From the NCBI RefSeq assembly GCF_004339675.1, contig NZ_SLVM01000005.1:113878-177877 (forward strand): a DNA stretch of 64,000 nt, written 5' to 3'. This stretch comes from Rhodovulum steppense. Its GTDB lineage: Bacteria; Pseudomonadota; Alphaproteobacteria; Rhodobacterales; Rhodobacteraceae. The notes beneath the pieces were generated by a model. It was not told the DNA's origin. It saw only the letters and a program-made list of their open reading frames with translations, and ran no database searches. Below, in pieces: positions 17,385 to 28,197 of this stretch (positions are counted from its first letter, which is position 1; the number at the start of each line of letters is the position of its first letter). A program made the translations under genes and the position numbers.

Positions 17385-18364
17385 GGCGCGGCCCCCAGCG
17401 CGGTCAGCATCTCGGCGGTGGCCCGTTCCACGCTGGTCTCGCCCGCCGCCACCTGCGCGCCCAGCGCCGCCATCCGCGCCCGCATCGCGGGATCGTGGTC
17501 AAGCCGCGCCAGAAGCCCGCGCCGCACCTCCTCGGCGAACCAGTAGCGCGCCTGTTCGGCCCGCCGCGCCTCGAAATGCCCGGTTTCGCGCCGCCATTGC
17601 GCCAGCGCCTGCATCTCGGCCCAGGCATCCGACAGCCCCGCCTCCTGCAATGCCGAGACGCAGATCGCCTTGGGGAAATCGGGCGGATCCTGCGGGCGGC
17701 GGCGCAACAGCCGCAACGCGCCCGCGTAATCGGACCGCGTGCGTTCGGCCGCCGGTTTCAGATCGCCATCGGCCTTGTTCACCAGGATCAGGTCGGCCAT
17801 TTCCATGATGCCGCGCTTGACGCCCTGCAATTCGTCGCCGCCCGCGGGGGCCATCAGCAGGATGAACAGATCCGTCATCTCGGCGACCATGGTTTCGGAC
17901 TGGCCCACGCCCACCGTCTCGATCAGCACGATGTCGAAGCCCGCCGCCTCGCACAGGCTCACCGCCTCGCGCGTGCGCCGCGCCACGCCGCCCAGCGCCG
18001 ACTGGCTGGGCGAGGGGCGGATGAAGGCATCGGGGTTGCGGCTCAGCCGTTCCATCCGGGTCTTGTCGCCCAGGATCGAGCCGCCCGAGCGCGCGGAAGA
18101 CGGGTCCACCGCCAGCACCGCGACCTTGTGCCCCTGCCCGGTCAGCATCATGCCGAAGCTCTCGACAAAGGTGGACTTGCCCACCCCCGGCGTGCCCGAC
18201 AGCCCGATGCGCAGCGCCTGCCCCGGCGCATCGGCCAACAGGTCCAGCAGGGCCCGCGCGGCGGCCCGGTGATCGGCCCGCCCGCTTTCGATCAGGGTGA
18301 TCGCACGCGCCAGCGCCCGGCGTTCGCCGGCGCGGATGCGGGTGGCAAAATCCTCGATATCCAT
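17381..18364 (-). CDS. meaB: MeaB/ArgK-family GTPase (methylmalonyl-CoA mutase chaperone)
   Basis: The 327-residue product is a G3E P-loop GTPase. [19 protein letters not shown] is the Walker A region, [20 protein letters not shown] follows, [14 protein letters not shown] is the switch region, and [10 protein letters not shown] is the NKxD guanine motif. MeaB proteins load and protect adenosylcobalamin in methylmalonyl-CoA mutase. No mutase gene is in the window, though cobalamin genes lie about 6 kb away. The start at 18364 ([16 protein letters not shown]) has GGAG eight bases upstream; the longer frame upstream is low complexity. It is divergent from hrpB across 111 bases. Confidence 0.93.
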   Translation of the reverse strand: MDIEDFATRIRAGERRALARAITLIESGRADHRAAARALLDLLADAPGQALRIGLSGTPGVGKSTFVESFGMMLTGQGHKVAVLAVDPSSARSGGSILGDKTRMERLSRNPDAFIRPSPSQSALGGVARRTREAVSLCEAAGFDIVLIETVGVGQSETMVAEMTDLFILLMAPAGGDELQGVKRGIMEMADLILVNKADGDLKPAAERTRSDYAGALRLLRRRPQDPPDFPKAICVSALQEAGLSDAWAEMQALAQWRRETGHFEARRAEQARYWFAEEVRRGLLARLDHDPAMRARMAALGAQVAAGETSVERATAEMLTALGAAP

Positions 18365-18475
18365 GGGCGGCTCCGCTGCTGCGCGGTCCTTCTCTTGCCG
18401 CGTGTGCGGCGGGCTGTCCACCCCTCTGGCCCCCCCTCTGGCGAAGCGGGGCGGTTTCGCCCATAACCCACGGCC

Positions 18476-20917
18476 ATGACGCCCCTGCCCATAGACGCCG
18501 CCCTGCCCGACCTGATCGCGGCCCTTGCCCGCGCCGGCCGCGCCGTGTTGCAAGCCCCCCCGGGTGCGGGCAAGACGACGCGGGTGCCGCTGGCGCTATT
18601 GCAGGCGGGCCTGACGGGGGGCCGCATCGTGATGCTGGAACCAAGACGGCTGGCCGCCCGCGCCGCTGCCGAGCGCATGGCCGAGACGCTGGGCGAGGAT
18701 GTCGGCGAAACGGTCGGCTACCGCATCCGGGGCGAGGCCAAGGTCGGGCGCAGAACCCGCATCGAGGTCGTGACCGAAGGCATCCTGACCCGGATGATCC
18801 AGTCCGATCCGGGGCTCGACGGCATCGGCGCGGTCATCTTCGACGAGTTCCACGAACGATCCCTTGCCGCCGATCTGGGCCTTGCACTGGCCTGGGAGGT
18901 GCGCGGCGCCCTGCGCGAGGACCTGATCCTGCTGGTGATGTCGGCCACGCTGGACGCCGCCCCGGTGGCCGCCCTTCTGGACGACGCCCCGCTGGTCAGT
19001 TCCGAAGGCCGCGCCTTCCCGGTCGAGACCTTCTGGCTCGACCGCCCCCTGCCCAAAGGCGCCCGCCTGCCCGAGGCCACGGCCGATCTGGTCGCCCAGG
19101 CGCTGGCCGAAACCCAGGGCGGCCTCCTCGTCTTCCTGCCCGGCGAGGGGGAAATCCGCCGCTGCGCCGCAGCCCTTGCCCCCCGCCTGCCGCCCGATTG
19201 CCATATCCGCCCGCTCTACGGCGCCCTGCCCTTCGCCGAGCAACGCGCCGCGATCCGCCCCGAGCCCGAGGGACGCAAGATCGTGCTGGCCACCGCCATC
19301 GCCGAAACCTCGCTGACGATCGAGGATATCCGCGTCGTCGTCGATGCCGGCCGCGCAAGGCGCGCGCGCTTCGACCCGAATTCGGGCATGGCCCGGCTGG
19401 TGACCGAACGCGTCACCCGCGCCGAGGCCGACCAGCGCCGCGGCCGCGCCGGGCGGGTGGCGCCGGGGCGCTGCTACCGGCTCTGGACCCGCGGCGAGGA
19501 AGGCGCGCTCGCCGCCTTCCCCCCGCCCGAGATCGTCGCGGGCGACCTGACCGGGCTCGCGCTCGACCTCGCGCTCTGGGGCACGGCCGATCCCGGCGCG
19601 CTGGCCCTGCTGACGCCCCCCAATCCCGGCGCTCTGGCCGAGGCGCGCGCGCTGCTCACCGCCCTCGGCGCGCTCGACGGCAAGGGCCGCGTCACCGATC
19701 ACGGCCGCGCGCTGGCCGCGCTGCCGCTGCATCCCCGGCTCGGCCACATGCTGGCCATCGCGGGCAAACAGGCCGCCCCGCTCGCCGCCCTGCTCGAAGA
19801 CCGCGACCCGCTGCGCGGCGCAGGCACCGACCTGACGCTACGCCTGCGCGCGCTGGCCGACCACCGCGCCGAGACGCCCATCCCGCCCGACCGCGCAACG
19901 CTCGCCCGCATCCGCGCCGAAACGAAGCGCCTTGCCGCCCGCGCCCCGGACAGCCCCCGGCCAATGTCAGCGGGCGAGATGGCGTCGCTTGCCTATCCCG
20001 ACCGCATCGGCCTGCGCCGCAAGGGCGAGACGCCGCGCTTCATCCTGTCGGGCGGCAAGGGTGCCGTGATGGGCGCGGCCGACCCGCTGGCGGGCCAGCG
20101 CCTGATCGTCGCGCTCGATCTCGACGGCGACACGCGCGAGGCCCGCATCCGCCTCGCCGCCCCGCTGACCGAGGCCGAGCTGCGCGCCACCCATGGCCCC
20201 GCCATCGCGTGGCACGAGATATGCCACTGGTCAGGCCGCGAAAACCGGGTGATCGCGCGCCGCCAGGAACGCTTCGGCGCGCTTGTCCTCGACGACCGCC
20301 CCTGGCCCGACGCGCCGCCCGAGGCCATGGCCCGCGCCGCGCTCGACGGCATCCGGGCGCTGGGGCTGCCCTGGACCGATTCCGCCCGCCGCTTCCAGGC
20401 CCGGGTCGAGTTGATCCGCCAGCAGGGCGCGGACCTGCCCGACCTCTCGGATTCCACGCTTATGGACCGTCTCGACGACTGGCTCCTGCCCCATCTCTCC
20501 GGCGCGCGCAGCGCCGAGGATCTCCGAGGCCTCGACCTCCTGCCCGCGCTCCGCGCCTGCCTGAGCTGGGACCAACAGCAAGGCCTCGACCGGCTCGCCC
20601 CGGCGCATTTCGAAACCCCGCTCGGTCGGCAGGTGCCCATCGACTATTCCGGCGACAGCCCTTCCATCGAATTGCGGCTTCAGGAACTCTTCGGCACCAC
20701 GACCCATCCCAGCATCGGCCCGAACCGCCTGCCGCTCCGGATCACGCTGCTGTCGCCTGCACAGCGCCCGGTGCAGGTCACGACCGACCTGCCGGGCTTC
20801 TGGGCGACCAGCTATTCGGATGTCCGCAAGGACATGCGCGGGCGCTACCCCAAACATCCCTGGCCCGAGGACCCCACCGCCGCCACGCCCACATTGCGCC
20901 GCAAACCCCGGCCCTGA
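18476..20917 (+). CDS. hrpB: ATP-dependent helicase HrpB
   Basis: The 813-residue product is a DEAH/RHA-type helicase. Motif I is [16 protein letters not shown], motif II is DEFHERS, motif III is MSATLD, and motif VI is [18 protein letters not shown]. The HrpB-specific C-terminal domain follows ([25 protein letters not shown] and [29 protein letters not shown]). This end is diagnostic of HrpB rather than HrpA. The cellular role is poorly known; it is thought to act in RNA metabolism. No SD is obvious close to the ATG. Confidence 0.95.
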   Translation: MTPLPIDAALPDLIAALARAGRAVLQAPPGAGKTTRVPLALLQAGLTGGRIVMLEPRRLAARAAAERMAETLGEDVGETVGYRIRGEAKVGRRTRIEVVTEGILTRMIQSDPGLDGIGAVIFDEFHERSLAADLGLALAWEVRGALREDLILLVMSATLDAAPVAALLDDAPLVSSEGRAFPVETFWLDRPLPKGARLPEATADLVAQALAETQGGLLVFLPGEGEIRRCAAALAPRLPPDCHIRPLYGALPFAEQRAAIRPEPEGRKIVLATAIAETSLTIEDIRVVVDAGRARRARFDPNSGMARLVTERVTRAEADQRRGRAGRVAPGRCYRLWTRGEEGALAAFPPPEIVAGDLTGLALDLALWGTADPGALALLTPPNPGALAEARALLTALGALDGKGRVTDHGRALAALPLHPRLGHMLAIAGKQAAPLAALLEDRDPLRGAGTDLTLRLRALADHRAETPIPPDRATLARIRAETKRLAARAPDSPRPMSAGEMASLAYPDRIGLRRKGETPRFILSGGKGAVMGAADPLAGQRLIVALDLDGDTREARIRLAAPLTEAELRATHGPAIAWHEICHWSGRENRVIARRQERFGALVLDDRPWPDAPPEAMARAALDGIRALGLPWTDSARRFQARVELIRQQGADLPDLSDSTLMDRLDDWLLPHLSGARSAEDLRGLDLLPALRACLSWDQQQGLDRLAPAHFETPLGRQVPIDYSGDSPSIELRLQELFGTTTHPSIGPNRLPLRITLLSPAQRPVQVTTDLPGFWATSYSDVRKDMRGRYPKHPWPEDPTAATPTLRRKPRP

Positions 20918-21010
20918 GCGCCTGTCAGACCGAGCGCCTGCGGCGCGCGCCTTTCATCTCGGGCCCGGCCCTCCGGCCGGTCCCTCGGGTGGCGCCCCAC
21001 TCCTGACCGC

Positions 21011-21127
21011 TGTTTCTTCTTGGCCCAAATACCCCCGCCGGAGGCGCCGCGCGCGCCCGCGCGCGGCCACGCCCAACCCCGGGCAAGCGGGGCGCAAGCC
21101 CCGCGCGGGCCGGGGGCGGGAGCGCCC
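21011..21127. repeat. Intergenic repeat copy D
   Basis: TTTCTTCTTGGCCCAAATAC (then CCCCGCCGGAGGC) opens the copy. A GC-rich arm follows with GCGCGCGCC/CGCGCGCGGCC and CCCCGGGCAAGCGGGGCGCAAGCCCCGC palindromic blocks. It ends at the argF stop. Over its full length it matches copies A and B. Confidence 0.8.
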
Positions 21128-21129
21128 CG

Positions 21130-22056
21130 TCAGACGCCCAGGCACCAGCGCAGGATCGCCTTCTGCGCGTGCAGCCGGTTCTCGGCCTCGTCGAAGATCA
21201 CCGAATGCGGCCCGTCCATCACCGCGCTCGTCGCCTCCTCGTCGCGATGGGCGGGCAGGCAATGCATGAACAGCGCATCGGGCTTCGCCGCCGCCATCAG
21301 CGCCTCGGTCACCTGGTAGGGACGCAACTGGTTGTGCCGCCGCTCGCGCGCCGATTGCGGGTCATGCATGCTCACCCAGGTATCGGTCACCACGAGGTCC
21401 GCCCCCGCGACCGCGCGCATCGGATCGCGCTCGATCTCGACCCGCACACCCTTGGCGCGCGCCTCGGCCACGAAACCCGGCTCGGGGTCCAGCGTCGGCG
21501 GCCCGGTAAAGGTGAAATCGAAACCGAACTGCCCCGCGGCATGGAGGAAGGACGCGCAGACATTGTTGCCATCCCCCGACCAGACCACCTTGCGCCCCCC
21601 GATCGGGCCGCGATGTTCCTCATAGGTCAGGATATCGGCCATGATCTGGCAGGGATGGCTGCGGTTGGTCAGCCCGTTGATCACCGGGACGCTGGCATGT
21701 TCGGCCATCTCGTGCAGCGTCGCCTCCTCGAAGGTGCGCAGCATGATCAGGTCGACATAGCGCGACAGGACGCGGGCCGTGTCGGCGATGGTCTCGCCAT
21801 GGCCCAGCTGCATGTCCGCGCCCGACAGCACCATGGTCTGCCCGCCCATCTGGCGCACGCCCATGTCAAAGCTGATCCGCGTCCGGGTCGAGGGTTTCTC
21901 GAAGATCAGCGCCACCATCCGCCCCGAAAGCGGCTGGTCGTCGTCCAGCGCCCCCCGGGGCCGTCCCGCCCGCGCCGTCTTCATCGCGCGGGCCGCGTCG
22001 ATCATCGCCCGCAACTCGCCCGCATCCGTGGTGTGAAGATCGAGGAAATGCCTCAT
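21130..22056 (-). CDS. argF: Ornithine carbamoyltransferase
   Basis: The 308-residue product makes citrulline from ornithine and carbamoyl phosphate. The carbamoyl-phosphate site is STRTR at residues 56-60, with a second contact in [12 protein letters not shown]. The ornithine loop is MHCLPAHR near the C-terminus. The length is normal. The ATG overlaps the argD stop by four bases, giving an argD-argF operon. Confidence 0.97.
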   Translation of the reverse strand: MRHFLDLHTTDAGELRAMIDAARAMKTARAGRPRGALDDDQPLSGRMVALIFEKPSTRTRISFDMGVRQMGGQTMVLSGADMQLGHGETIADTARVLSRYVDLIMLRTFEEATLHEMAEHASVPVINGLTNRSHPCQIMADILTYEEHRGPIGGRKVVWSGDGNNVCASFLHAAGQFGFDFTFTGPPTLDPEPGFVAEARAKGVRVEIERDPMRAVAGADLVVTDTWVSMHDPQSARERRHNQLRPYQVTEALMAAAKPDALFMHCLPAHRDEEATSAVMDGPHSVIFDEAENRLHAQKAILRWCLGV

Positions 22057-23243
22057 GCCCCCGCCCCCTTGCCTGCCAGCACCCCCGCCGCCGCATCGAG
22101 CCGCGCGATGGCCTCGGCGATCTCCTCCTCGGTGACGTTCAGCGGCGGCAACAGCCGCACGACATTGTCCGCCGCGCCCACCGTCAACAGGCCCTGGTCA
22201 TGGCCCGCCTGCACCAGATCGGTATTCGGCACCCGGCATTTCAGCCCCAGCATCAGCCCGACCCCGCGCACCAGTTCGAAGATATCGGGATGGCTTGCCA
22301 CCAGCCCCTCCAGCTTCTGGCGCATCAGCCCCGCCTTGCGGTTCACCCCGTCCAGAAAGGCGGGTTCGCCGACGATCTCCAGCACCGCCTTGCCCACCGC
22401 GCAGGCCAGCGGGTTGCCGCCATAGGTGGACCCATGCGTGCCCACCGTCATGCCGCTGGCGGCCTCCGCGCTCGCCAGCACCGCGCCCAGCGGAAAGCCG
22501 CCGCCGATGCCCTTGGCGATCATCATGATGTCGGGCGCAACCCCGGCCCATTCATGGGCGAACAGCTTGCCCGTCCGGCCCATCCCGCATTGCACCTCGT
22601 CGAAGATCAGCAGCGCCCCGGTCCGGTCGCACAGATCGCGCAGCCCCTTCAGGCAGGGTTCGGGCAGCGGGCGGATGCCCCCCTCGCCCTGCACCGGCTC
22701 CACCATGATCGCCGCCACGGTTCCGTCGACGGCGGCCTCAAGCTCTTCGCCATGGGCCGGAAAGGGCAGATGGACAAAGCCCGGCAAAAGCGGGCCGAAG
22801 CCCTTGGTCATCTTCTCCGACCCCGCCGCCGCGATCGCGGCCGAGGACCGGCCATGGAACGCGCCCGCGAAGGTGACCATCTTCACCCGCTCGCTCTGGC
22901 CTTTGTCATACCAGTATTTGCGCGCCATCTTGACCGCGAGTTCGCAGCTTTCGGTGCCCGAATTGGTAAAGAACACCGTGTCGGCAAAGGTCTTCTCCAC
23001 CAGCGCGTCGGCCAGCGCCTGCTGTTCGGGAATGCGGTAAAGGTTCGACAGATGCCACAACCGGCCCGCCTGTGCCGTCAGCGCCGCGACCAGCGCGGGA
23101 TGGGCATGGCCCAGCGCGTTCACCCCGATCCCCGCGCCGAAATCGAGAAAGCGGCGGCCATCCGTGGCGGTCAGCCAGGGGCCTTCGCCCCGCACGAATT
23201 CCAGCGGCGCACGGTTATAGGTCGGCAGGATGGACGGGATCAT
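22053..23243 (-). CDS. argD: Acetylornithine aminotransferase
   Basis: This is a 396-residue class III PLP aminotransferase. [20 protein letters not shown] binds the cofactor phosphate, [19 protein letters not shown] carries the Asp that contacts the pyridine nitrogen, and [15 protein letters not shown] carries the Schiff-base Lys. It starts [20 protein letters not shown], as in ArgD. It forms N-acetylornithine from the semialdehyde and may also serve lysine synthesis. AAGGA lies ahead of the ATG, and a perfect TTGACA box is present at 23301-23296 on this strand, though the -10 is weak. Coupled to argF. Confidence 0.95.
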   Translation of the reverse strand: MIPSILPTYNRAPLEFVRGEGPWLTATDGRRFLDFGAGIGVNALGHAHPALVAALTAQAGRLWHLSNLYRIPEQQALADALVEKTFADTVFFTNSGTESCELAVKMARKYWYDKGQSERVKMVTFAGAFHGRSSAAIAAAGSEKMTKGFGPLLPGFVHLPFPAHGEELEAAVDGTVAAIMVEPVQGEGGIRPLPEPCLKGLRDLCDRTGALLIFDEVQCGMGRTGKLFAHEWAGVAPDIMMIAKGIGGGFPLGAVLASAEAASGMTVGTHGSTYGGNPLACAVGKAVLEIVGEPAFLDGVNRKAGLMRQKLEGLVASHPDIFELVRGVGLMLGLKCRVPNTDLVQAGHDQGLLTVGAADNVVRLLPPLNVTEEEIAEAIARLDAAAGVLAGKGAGA

Positions 23244-23467
23244 GCGGAAAATCCTTGGGATCAGAGGCCAAAGGGGTGCCCCACGGCCGGGATCGTGTCA
23301 ACGTGGGAGAGGAAGACGCGTTGGCGCACGCGCAGGCGGCCGGGTCAGGCCCGGCGGCGGCGTCGGCGCGAAAGAGGGCGGCACAGCGGCGTCATGGCCG
23401 CCCCGATAGCGCGGTTTCGCCGCCCTGTCCAGCACCGGGGCGGCCCCCCGGCCCCGTTGCGATCCGC

Positions 23468-23734
23468 TCAGACCTGGGGATGCACCGCGCCCGGGCCTGC
23501 GGCCTCCTTCGGCGCTGGCGGGGTTGCGGCCAGCAGCGCCAGCGGCCCCAGCAGTACGGTCAGCAACCGGCCATTCTCGCGCCGGGTGATATGCCAGCCG
23601 ATATAGGGCAGCGTCTGGTTGTCGGCCTTCCAGGGGCGCGGCTCGCCCCAGTCATCCGCAAGCCGCAGGCAGAGGAAGACAGGCAGCGTTCCGCGCCGTT
23701 CCGGGATCATCACCTTGAAAAGCGTTCTGGGCAT
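23468..23734 (-). CDS. Small hypothetical protein
   Basis: I do not recognise this 88-residue product. It begins MPRTLFKVMIPERRGTLPVF, has a WGEPRPWKADNQTLPYIGWH segment, then a hydrophobic stretch LLTVLLGPLALLAATPPAP that could be a membrane helix near the C-terminus. A longer frame extends to 23917 but is arginine-rich and overlaps the neighbouring phosphatase gene. The ribosome site is weak. It lies between the cobC-like gene and argD on the same strand. Coding status is moderately sure because the peptide has normal composition, unlike shadow frames here. Confidence 0.5.
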   Translation of the reverse strand: MPRTLFKVMIPERRGTLPVFLCLRLADDWGEPRPWKADNQTLPYIGWHITRRENGRLLTVLLGPLALLAATPPAPKEAAGPGAVHPQV

Positions 23735-23825
23735 CGTTCGGTCCGTTCCTTGGGGGCGTGCCCGCCCCTGATCTGCGTAATATCTATTCCACAGCCACGG
23801 CATGGCCACAGCCATTCCGGGGCGC

Positions 23826-24398
23826 TCACGCGTTTTTTCCGGGGCGTGTCCCGGCGCCGCCCGCCGCCAGCGCCGCAAGCTCCCCCGGCGAAAGCCGCAG
23901 CACCGCGCCATGGGCAAAGCGGCTGGCCCAGGTCTCGTCCCGGCCCAGAAGGTGCAGGGCGGCGCGCATCAGCCCGGCATGGGTCACCGCCAGCCAGTCC
24001 CGCGCGGCACCCAGCCCGGCCAGCGCCTCGGCCACCCGCGCGGTGAACATCGCCACGCTTTCCCCGCCATGCGGCCGCGCATGCCAGAAATCCGCCGCCC
24101 AGGCATCGAGTTCCGCGCGCGGCACCGCGTCCCAGGCCAGCCCCTCCCAGGCGCCGAAATCGATCTCGATCAGGTCCGGCGCGACCTCGACCGGCAGCCC
24201 GCGCGCCGCACCCACATGCTCGGCCAGCGCCCGGCAGCGGATCAGGGGGCTGGTCAGCACGCGGGACACGGGCGGCAGATTGGCCAGCACCCCGGCGGCC
24301 TCGTCGGCGAATCGCGGGCCGGGCGGCAGGTCGAGACGGCCGTAACAGGTGCCCGGCGCCACATCGGGGGCGGTGTGGCGCAGCAGGATCAGACCCAT
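23826..24398 (-). CDS. cobC: Histidine phosphatase, alpha-ribazole phosphatase-like (CobC)
   Basis: The 190-residue product belongs to the histidine phosphatase superfamily. The catalytic His is in LILLRHTAP (RHT instead of RHG), the second Arg in SPLIRCRALAEH, the acid in EIDFGAWEG, and the last His in AVTHAGLMRA. Its place directly after cobS, overlapping by ten bases, argues for CobC, which removes the 5'-phosphate in the lower-ligand branch of cobalamin assembly. A general phosphoglycerate-mutase-like phosphatase is the alternative. Confidence 0.8.
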   Translation of the reverse strand: MGLILLRHTAPDVAPGTCYGRLDLPPGPRFADEAAGVLANLPPVSRVLTSPLIRCRALAEHVGAARGLPVEVAPDLIEIDFGAWEGLAWDAVPRAELDAWAADFWHARPHGGESVAMFTARVAEALAGLGAARDWLAVTHAGLMRAALHLLGRDETWASRFAHGAVLRLSPGELAALAAGGAGTRPGKNA

Positions 24399-25159
24399 GC
24401 CAGCACGCCCAGCAGGATCGCGACCTCGGTCAGTTGCTGCACCGCGCCCAGCCCGTCGCCGGTATAGCCGCCCAGCCGCCGACGCAGCATCGCGCCGATC
24501 CACAGCGTCACCCCCGCCGCCGCGGCCAGCGCGCTCAGCGCCGCCCCCGGCCCCGCCGCAACCGCCAGCCCCAGCGCCGCCACCGCCCCGGTGCCCAGCA
24601 CGATCCACAGCCCGCCCGGCCCGATCTCGGCCAGGCTGGCAAAGCCCGCCTTGCCCTCGGGTCGGGCATAGGGCAGCCGCAGCATGGTCAGCACCACGAA
24701 GACCCGGCTCAGCCCATGCGCCGCGATCAGCGCCGCGACCGCCGCCCCGCCCAGATGCGCCAGCGCCCCGGCCTTGAGCAGCAGCACCAGCACCAGCGCG
24801 ACCGTGCCATAACTGCCGATCCGGCTGTCGCGCATGATCTCCAGCGCATGTTCGCGGCTCTGCCCGCCGCCCAGCCCGTCGGCGACATCGGCCAGCCCGT
24901 CCTCGTGCAGCGCGCCGGTCAGCCGCACGCCCGCCGCCAGCGCCAGCCCCGCCGCCACCCAGACGGGCAGCACCAATGCCGCACCCCAGAAGACCAGCGC
25001 CACGACCGCGCCGATCCCCAGCCCCACCAGCGGAAACCAGCGCGTGGCCCAGGCCATCCGCTGCGGCGTGAAGGCAGGATCGGGCGGCACCGGCAGCCGG
25101 GTCAGGAACCCCGCCGCCAGCAGGATCAGCCGCGCTTCCCGCGCCAGCCGCCCGGTCAT
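24389..25159 (-). CDS. cobS: Adenosylcobinamide-GDP ribazoletransferase
   Basis: The 256-residue polytopic membrane protein has [20 protein letters not shown], the conserved acidic HEDG-AD-ADG metal site of cobalamin-5'-phosphate synthase. [13 protein letters not shown] and the [17 protein letters not shown]-terminus also fit. It joins alpha-ribazole (phosphate) to adenosylcobinamide-GDP in the inner membrane. The ATG overlaps the cobT stop by four bases. Confidence 0.94.
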   Translation of the reverse strand: MTGRLAREARLILLAAGFLTRLPVPPDPAFTPQRMAWATRWFPLVGLGIGAVVALVFWGAALVLPVWVAAGLALAAGVRLTGALHEDGLADVADGLGGGQSREHALEIMRDSRIGSYGTVALVLVLLLKAGALAHLGGAAVAALIAAHGLSRVFVVLTMLRLPYARPEGKAGFASLAEIGPGGLWIVLGTGAVAALGLAVAAGPGAALSALAAAAGVTLWIGAMLRRRLGGYTGDGLGAVQQLTEVAILLGVLAWV

Positions 25160-26157
25160 GCCGGCCCCGTCACCCCGGCATCGGCGAAACTGGCCATCTC
25201 GGTCAGCATCGCGGCCGCGGCCTTGATGAGCGGCCAGGCCAGCAACGCGCCCGTGCCCTCGCCCAGCCGCAGGTTCAGCGACAGAAGCGGCGCGGCGTCC
25301 AGCGCATCCAGCAGCGCGCCATGGCCCTGTTCCTCGGAGCGGTGGGCAAAGACCATCGCCGCGCGCGTGGCGGGGGCGATCCGCACCGCCGCCAGCGCGG
25401 CCGAGGTGGCGATGAAGCCGTCCACGATCACCACCCGGCCCGCCTCTGCCGCGCCGATCATCGCGCCTGCCATCATCGCGATCTCGAAGCCGCCATATTC
25501 GGCCAGCGCCTCCTGCGGGGCCAACGCCCCGGTGCGCGCCGCGGCCCGTTCCAGAACCGCGCGCTTCTGCGCAAGGCCCGGATCGTCCAGCCCGGTGCCC
25601 CGCCCGGTCAGCACATCCAGTCCCACGCCCGTCAGCTTGTGGCCCAGTGCGGCCGCTGCGGCGGTGTTGGCGATGCCCATCTCGCCATAGGCCACCGCGT
25701 CCCAATCGCCATCGGCCCCCAGTGCGCGGCCAGCCTCAAGTGCGGCGGCGCATTGTTCGGCGCTCATCGCCGGGCCGGTCAGGAAGCTGGCCGTGCCCGC
25801 GCCGATGCGCCGCTCGATCAGCCCCTCGACCCCGAAGGGCTCTCCCATCACGCCCGCATCGACCACGCGCAGATCGGCGCCGACGCTGCGTGCAAAGACA
25901 TTCGCCGCCGCCCCGCCCGCAAGGAAGTTCAGCACCATCTGCCGCGTCACCTCCTGCGGGAACAGCGACACGCCCTCGGCCGCGATGCCGTGATCGGCGG
26001 CAAAGATCGTCAACTGGCAGCGGTCCATCCGCGGCATCGTCGTACCCTGTACAAGCCCGATCTGACAGGCCAGCGCCTCGATCCGGCCCAGCGAGCCGGG
26101 CGGCTTGGTCTTGAGGTCGATCCGGCGTTGCAATTCGGTGGCAAGGGTCTCGGTCAT
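25156..26157 (-). CDS. cobT: Nicotinate-nucleotide-dimethylbenzimidazole phosphoribosyltransferase
   Basis: The 333-residue product activates the lower ligand of cobalamin by making alpha-ribazole phosphate. [43 protein letters not shown] and [15 protein letters not shown] are hallmark segments; the Glu of GEGTGA is the catalytic base. The start at 26157 has GGAG upstream. The start overlaps the stop of the tetR-like gene (ATGA). No cobalamin riboswitch was recognised upstream. Confidence 0.95.
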   Translation of the reverse strand: MTETLATELQRRIDLKTKPPGSLGRIEALACQIGLVQGTTMPRMDRCQLTIFAADHGIAAEGVSLFPQEVTRQMVLNFLAGGAAANVFARSVGADLRVVDAGVMGEPFGVEGLIERRIGAGTASFLTGPAMSAEQCAAALEAGRALGADGDWDAVAYGEMGIANTAAAAALGHKLTGVGLDVLTGRGTGLDDPGLAQKRAVLERAAARTGALAPQEALAEYGGFEIAMMAGAMIGAAEAGRVVIVDGFIATSAALAAVRIAPATRAAMVFAHRSEEQGHGALLDALDAAPLLSLNLRLGEGTGALLAWPLIKAAAAMLTEMASFADAGVTGPA

Positions 26158-26867
26158 GGTCGCTCCGGTGGTTGTGACCGGGCTCTGATAGTCGCGCCCG
26201 CACGCCCCCGCAACCGGCACCCGACGCCGCAGCCGCCCGCCGCCATTCCCGCCATGAACACCGCGACCGCCCGGTCGACCCGGGCACGCGCGGCTTCCAG
26301 CGGCTCGTCGGCGCCATCGGTCCGCAGCAGCCGCGCCAGCGGACAGGGCAGCGCCATCCGGTGCAGCAGCGCCGCCGCCGCCCCGGGATCGTCCAGCGCG
26401 ATCTCGCCCCGGCTCATGCCGCGCTCCAGCTCGTCGCGGATCAGCCGACGCACGGCCAGCGGCCCCTCCTCCAGCATGCGCGCGGCCAGGTCCGGCTGGT
26501 GCGGCGCCTCGGCGATCGCCGCGCGCATCACCTCCAGCGCGACCGACCCCGCGCCTGGCAACCGCTCGGGCGTCAGCAAGAGCCGCAGCCGCTGCGCCAG
26601 CGGCAGCGCCTGCTGCACGTCCCCCAGCGGCCTCACGATCCCTTCGCGCAACCGGCGCACCAGCGCCTCGACCAGTCCCGCCCGCCCGTCGAACAGCTCG
26701 TAAAGCGTGCGCTTGGACATCCCCGCCTCGGCCGCCACCGCATCCATCGAGGTGCCCCGCAACCCGCGCGACAAAAGCACCCGCTCGGCCGCGTCCAGAA
26801 TCACCCGCGCGCGTTCCTCGGGGTCCATACGGGGCGGACGGCCCCGGCGGGACATGGGTTTGCCCAT
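26154..26867 (-). CDS. TetR-family repressor of the divergent efflux pump
   Basis: The 237-residue product has a TetR N-terminal [23 protein letters not shown] then [20 protein letters not shown] (residues about 20-62). The C-terminal part resembles the AcrR/AefR type ligand domain, and its last 30 residues are basic and poorly ordered. It faces the RND pump genes across 157 bases that contain a palindrome, so repression of the pump and of itself is likely. ATG 26867 or 26855 could be the start; neither has an ideal ribosome site. Its stop codon overlaps the cobT start, so cobT-cobS-cobC may be partly transcribed with it. Confidence 0.87.
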   Translation of the reverse strand: MGKPMSRRGRPPRMDPEERARVILDAAERVLLSRGLRGTSMDAVAAEAGMSKRTLYELFDGRAGLVEALVRRLREGIVRPLGDVQQALPLAQRLRLLLTPERLPGAGSVALEVMRAAIAEAPHQPDLAARMLEEGPLAVRRLIRDELERGMSRGEIALDDPGAAAALLHRMALPCPLARLLRTDGADEPLEAARARVDRAVAVFMAGMAAGGCGVGCRLRGRAGATIRARSQPPERP

Positions 26868-26953
26868 CCTTTCGACACTTTCCTCGACCAGATCGCCCCC
26901 GCAGGCCGGACCGGGCGGATTCCCGCTTGCGCGAACCGGCGGATGCGAATAAC

Positions 26954-26969
26954 AAAACGATACCGTTTT
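26954..26969. promoter_or_regulatory. Palindromic operator between tetR-like gene and RND pump
   Basis: AAAACG-ATAC-CGTTTT is a perfect inverted repeat with a four-base centre. TTATAA (26967-26972) overlaps its right edge and is a plausible -10 for the pump operon. The location suits TetR binding that shuts both divergent promoters. Confidence 0.6.
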
Positions 26970-27024
26970 ATAAACGCGCGCGTCCCTATCCGCCAGAGAA
27001 ATTGCCTATCCCACGAGGTTCCCC

Positions 27025-28164
27025 ATGCCCCGCCTTCCCCGGGTTCTCGCCGCCCTCCTGACGCTGTCGCTGGCCATGGCAACCGCCGCCCAGGCCCAGC
27101 AGGCGCAAGGCCAGCGCCCGCCCACGCCGGTCACCGTTCTGACCCTTTCCGCACAGGACATCACGCTGACCACACGGTTGCCGGGCCGGATCGTGGCCTC
27201 GGGCATGGCCGAGGTGCGCCCCCAGGTCGCGGGCATCATCATCGAGCGGCTGTTCGACGAGGGCGCCGAGGTCTTCGAGGGCGAGGCGCTCTATCGCATC
27301 GACTCGGCCAGCTACGAGGCCCGCGTCGCCGCCGCCCTGGCCGCGGTTGCCCAGGCCGAGGCGACCCGCGACTCCGCAAGGCGCGAGGCTACGCGGCTTC
27401 AGACATTGCTCGAACGCAACGTCACCAGCGAGCAGGCCGTGGATGACGCACTGGCCGCGCGCGATGCGGCCGAGGCAGGGCTTCAGGTCGCAGAGGCACA
27501 GCTTGTCGCGGCCGAGATCGACCTCGACCGCACCACCGTCACCGCGCCCTTGTCGGGCACGGTCGGCCGCTCGCTGACCACCCGCGGCGCGCTGGTCACC
27601 GCAGGCCAGGCCCAGCCGCTGGCGGTGATCCGCACGCTCGATCCGGTGCTGGTCGATGTCACCATGTCCGCCGCCGAACTGATCGCCTGGCGCCGCGGCC
27701 ACATGGAGGAGGCCCTGGGCGCGGCCGATCGCACCGTCAGCCTGACGCTGGCCGATGGCGGCGGCTACGACCATACCGGCACGCTGCGCGCGGCCGAGCC
27801 CTATGTCGACGAACGCACCGGCGTTGTTGTTCTGCGGATGGAATTTCCAAATCCTGACAAGATGTTGCTGCCCGGAATGTATGTACAGGTCGAAATGCCC
27901 CAAGGCGTGATCGAGAACGCGATCCTCGCCCCGCAATCGGCCATCGGCCGCGACCGGCGCGGCCGTCCCACGGCACTGGTGGTCACGCCCGAGAACATCG
28001 TCGAGGAACGCGCGCTGACAGTGTTGCGCGACCGCGGCACCGACTGGATCGTGACCGAGGGACTGGCGGATGGCGACCGGATCATCGTGGCCGGGCTGCA
28101 GAAGGTCGCCCCCGGCGCGGCGGTCGCCCCCGAAGAACGCGCCGAGCCCGCGCAAGCAAACTGA
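27025..28164 (+). CDS. RND efflux periplasmic adaptor (AcrA/MexA type)
   Basis: The 379-residue product is a membrane-fusion protein with signal peptide LPRVLAALLTLSLAMATAAQA. The lipoyl half-motifs are LPGRIVASGMAEVRPQVAGI and VTAPLSGTVGRS, with an alpha-hairpin between them (AAVAQAEATRDSARREATRL ... RNVTSEQAVDDALAARDAA). The beta-barrel and membrane-proximal domains follow. There is no lipobox Cys, so unlike AcrA it is probably not a lipoprotein. GAGG precedes the ATG. It is the first gene of the pump operon and would bridge the RND pump to an outer-membrane channel, which is not encoded nearby. Confidence 0.93.
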   Translation: MPRLPRVLAALLTLSLAMATAAQAQQAQGQRPPTPVTVLTLSAQDITLTTRLPGRIVASGMAEVRPQVAGIIIERLFDEGAEVFEGEALYRIDSASYEARVAAALAAVAQAEATRDSARREATRLQTLLERNVTSEQAVDDALAARDAAEAGLQVAEAQLVAAEIDLDRTTVTAPLSGTVGRSLTTRGALVTAGQAQPLAVIRTLDPVLVDVTMSAAELIAWRRGHMEEALGAADRTVSLTLADGGGYDHTGTLRAAEPYVDERTGVVVLRMEFPNPDKMLLPGMYVQVEMPQGVIENAILAPQSAIGRDRRGRPTALVVTPENIVEERALTVLRDRGTDWIVTEGLADGDRIIVAGLQKVAPGAAVAPEERAEPAQAN

Positions 28165-28197
28165 CCCCGACACCCCGAACCCCGGAGAGACCGCGCC

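Noticed and set aside
26158..27024. Cobalamin riboswitch for cobT
   Set aside because: The cobT start lies inside the tetR-like gene and no B12-box-like sequence was seen in the intergenic region.
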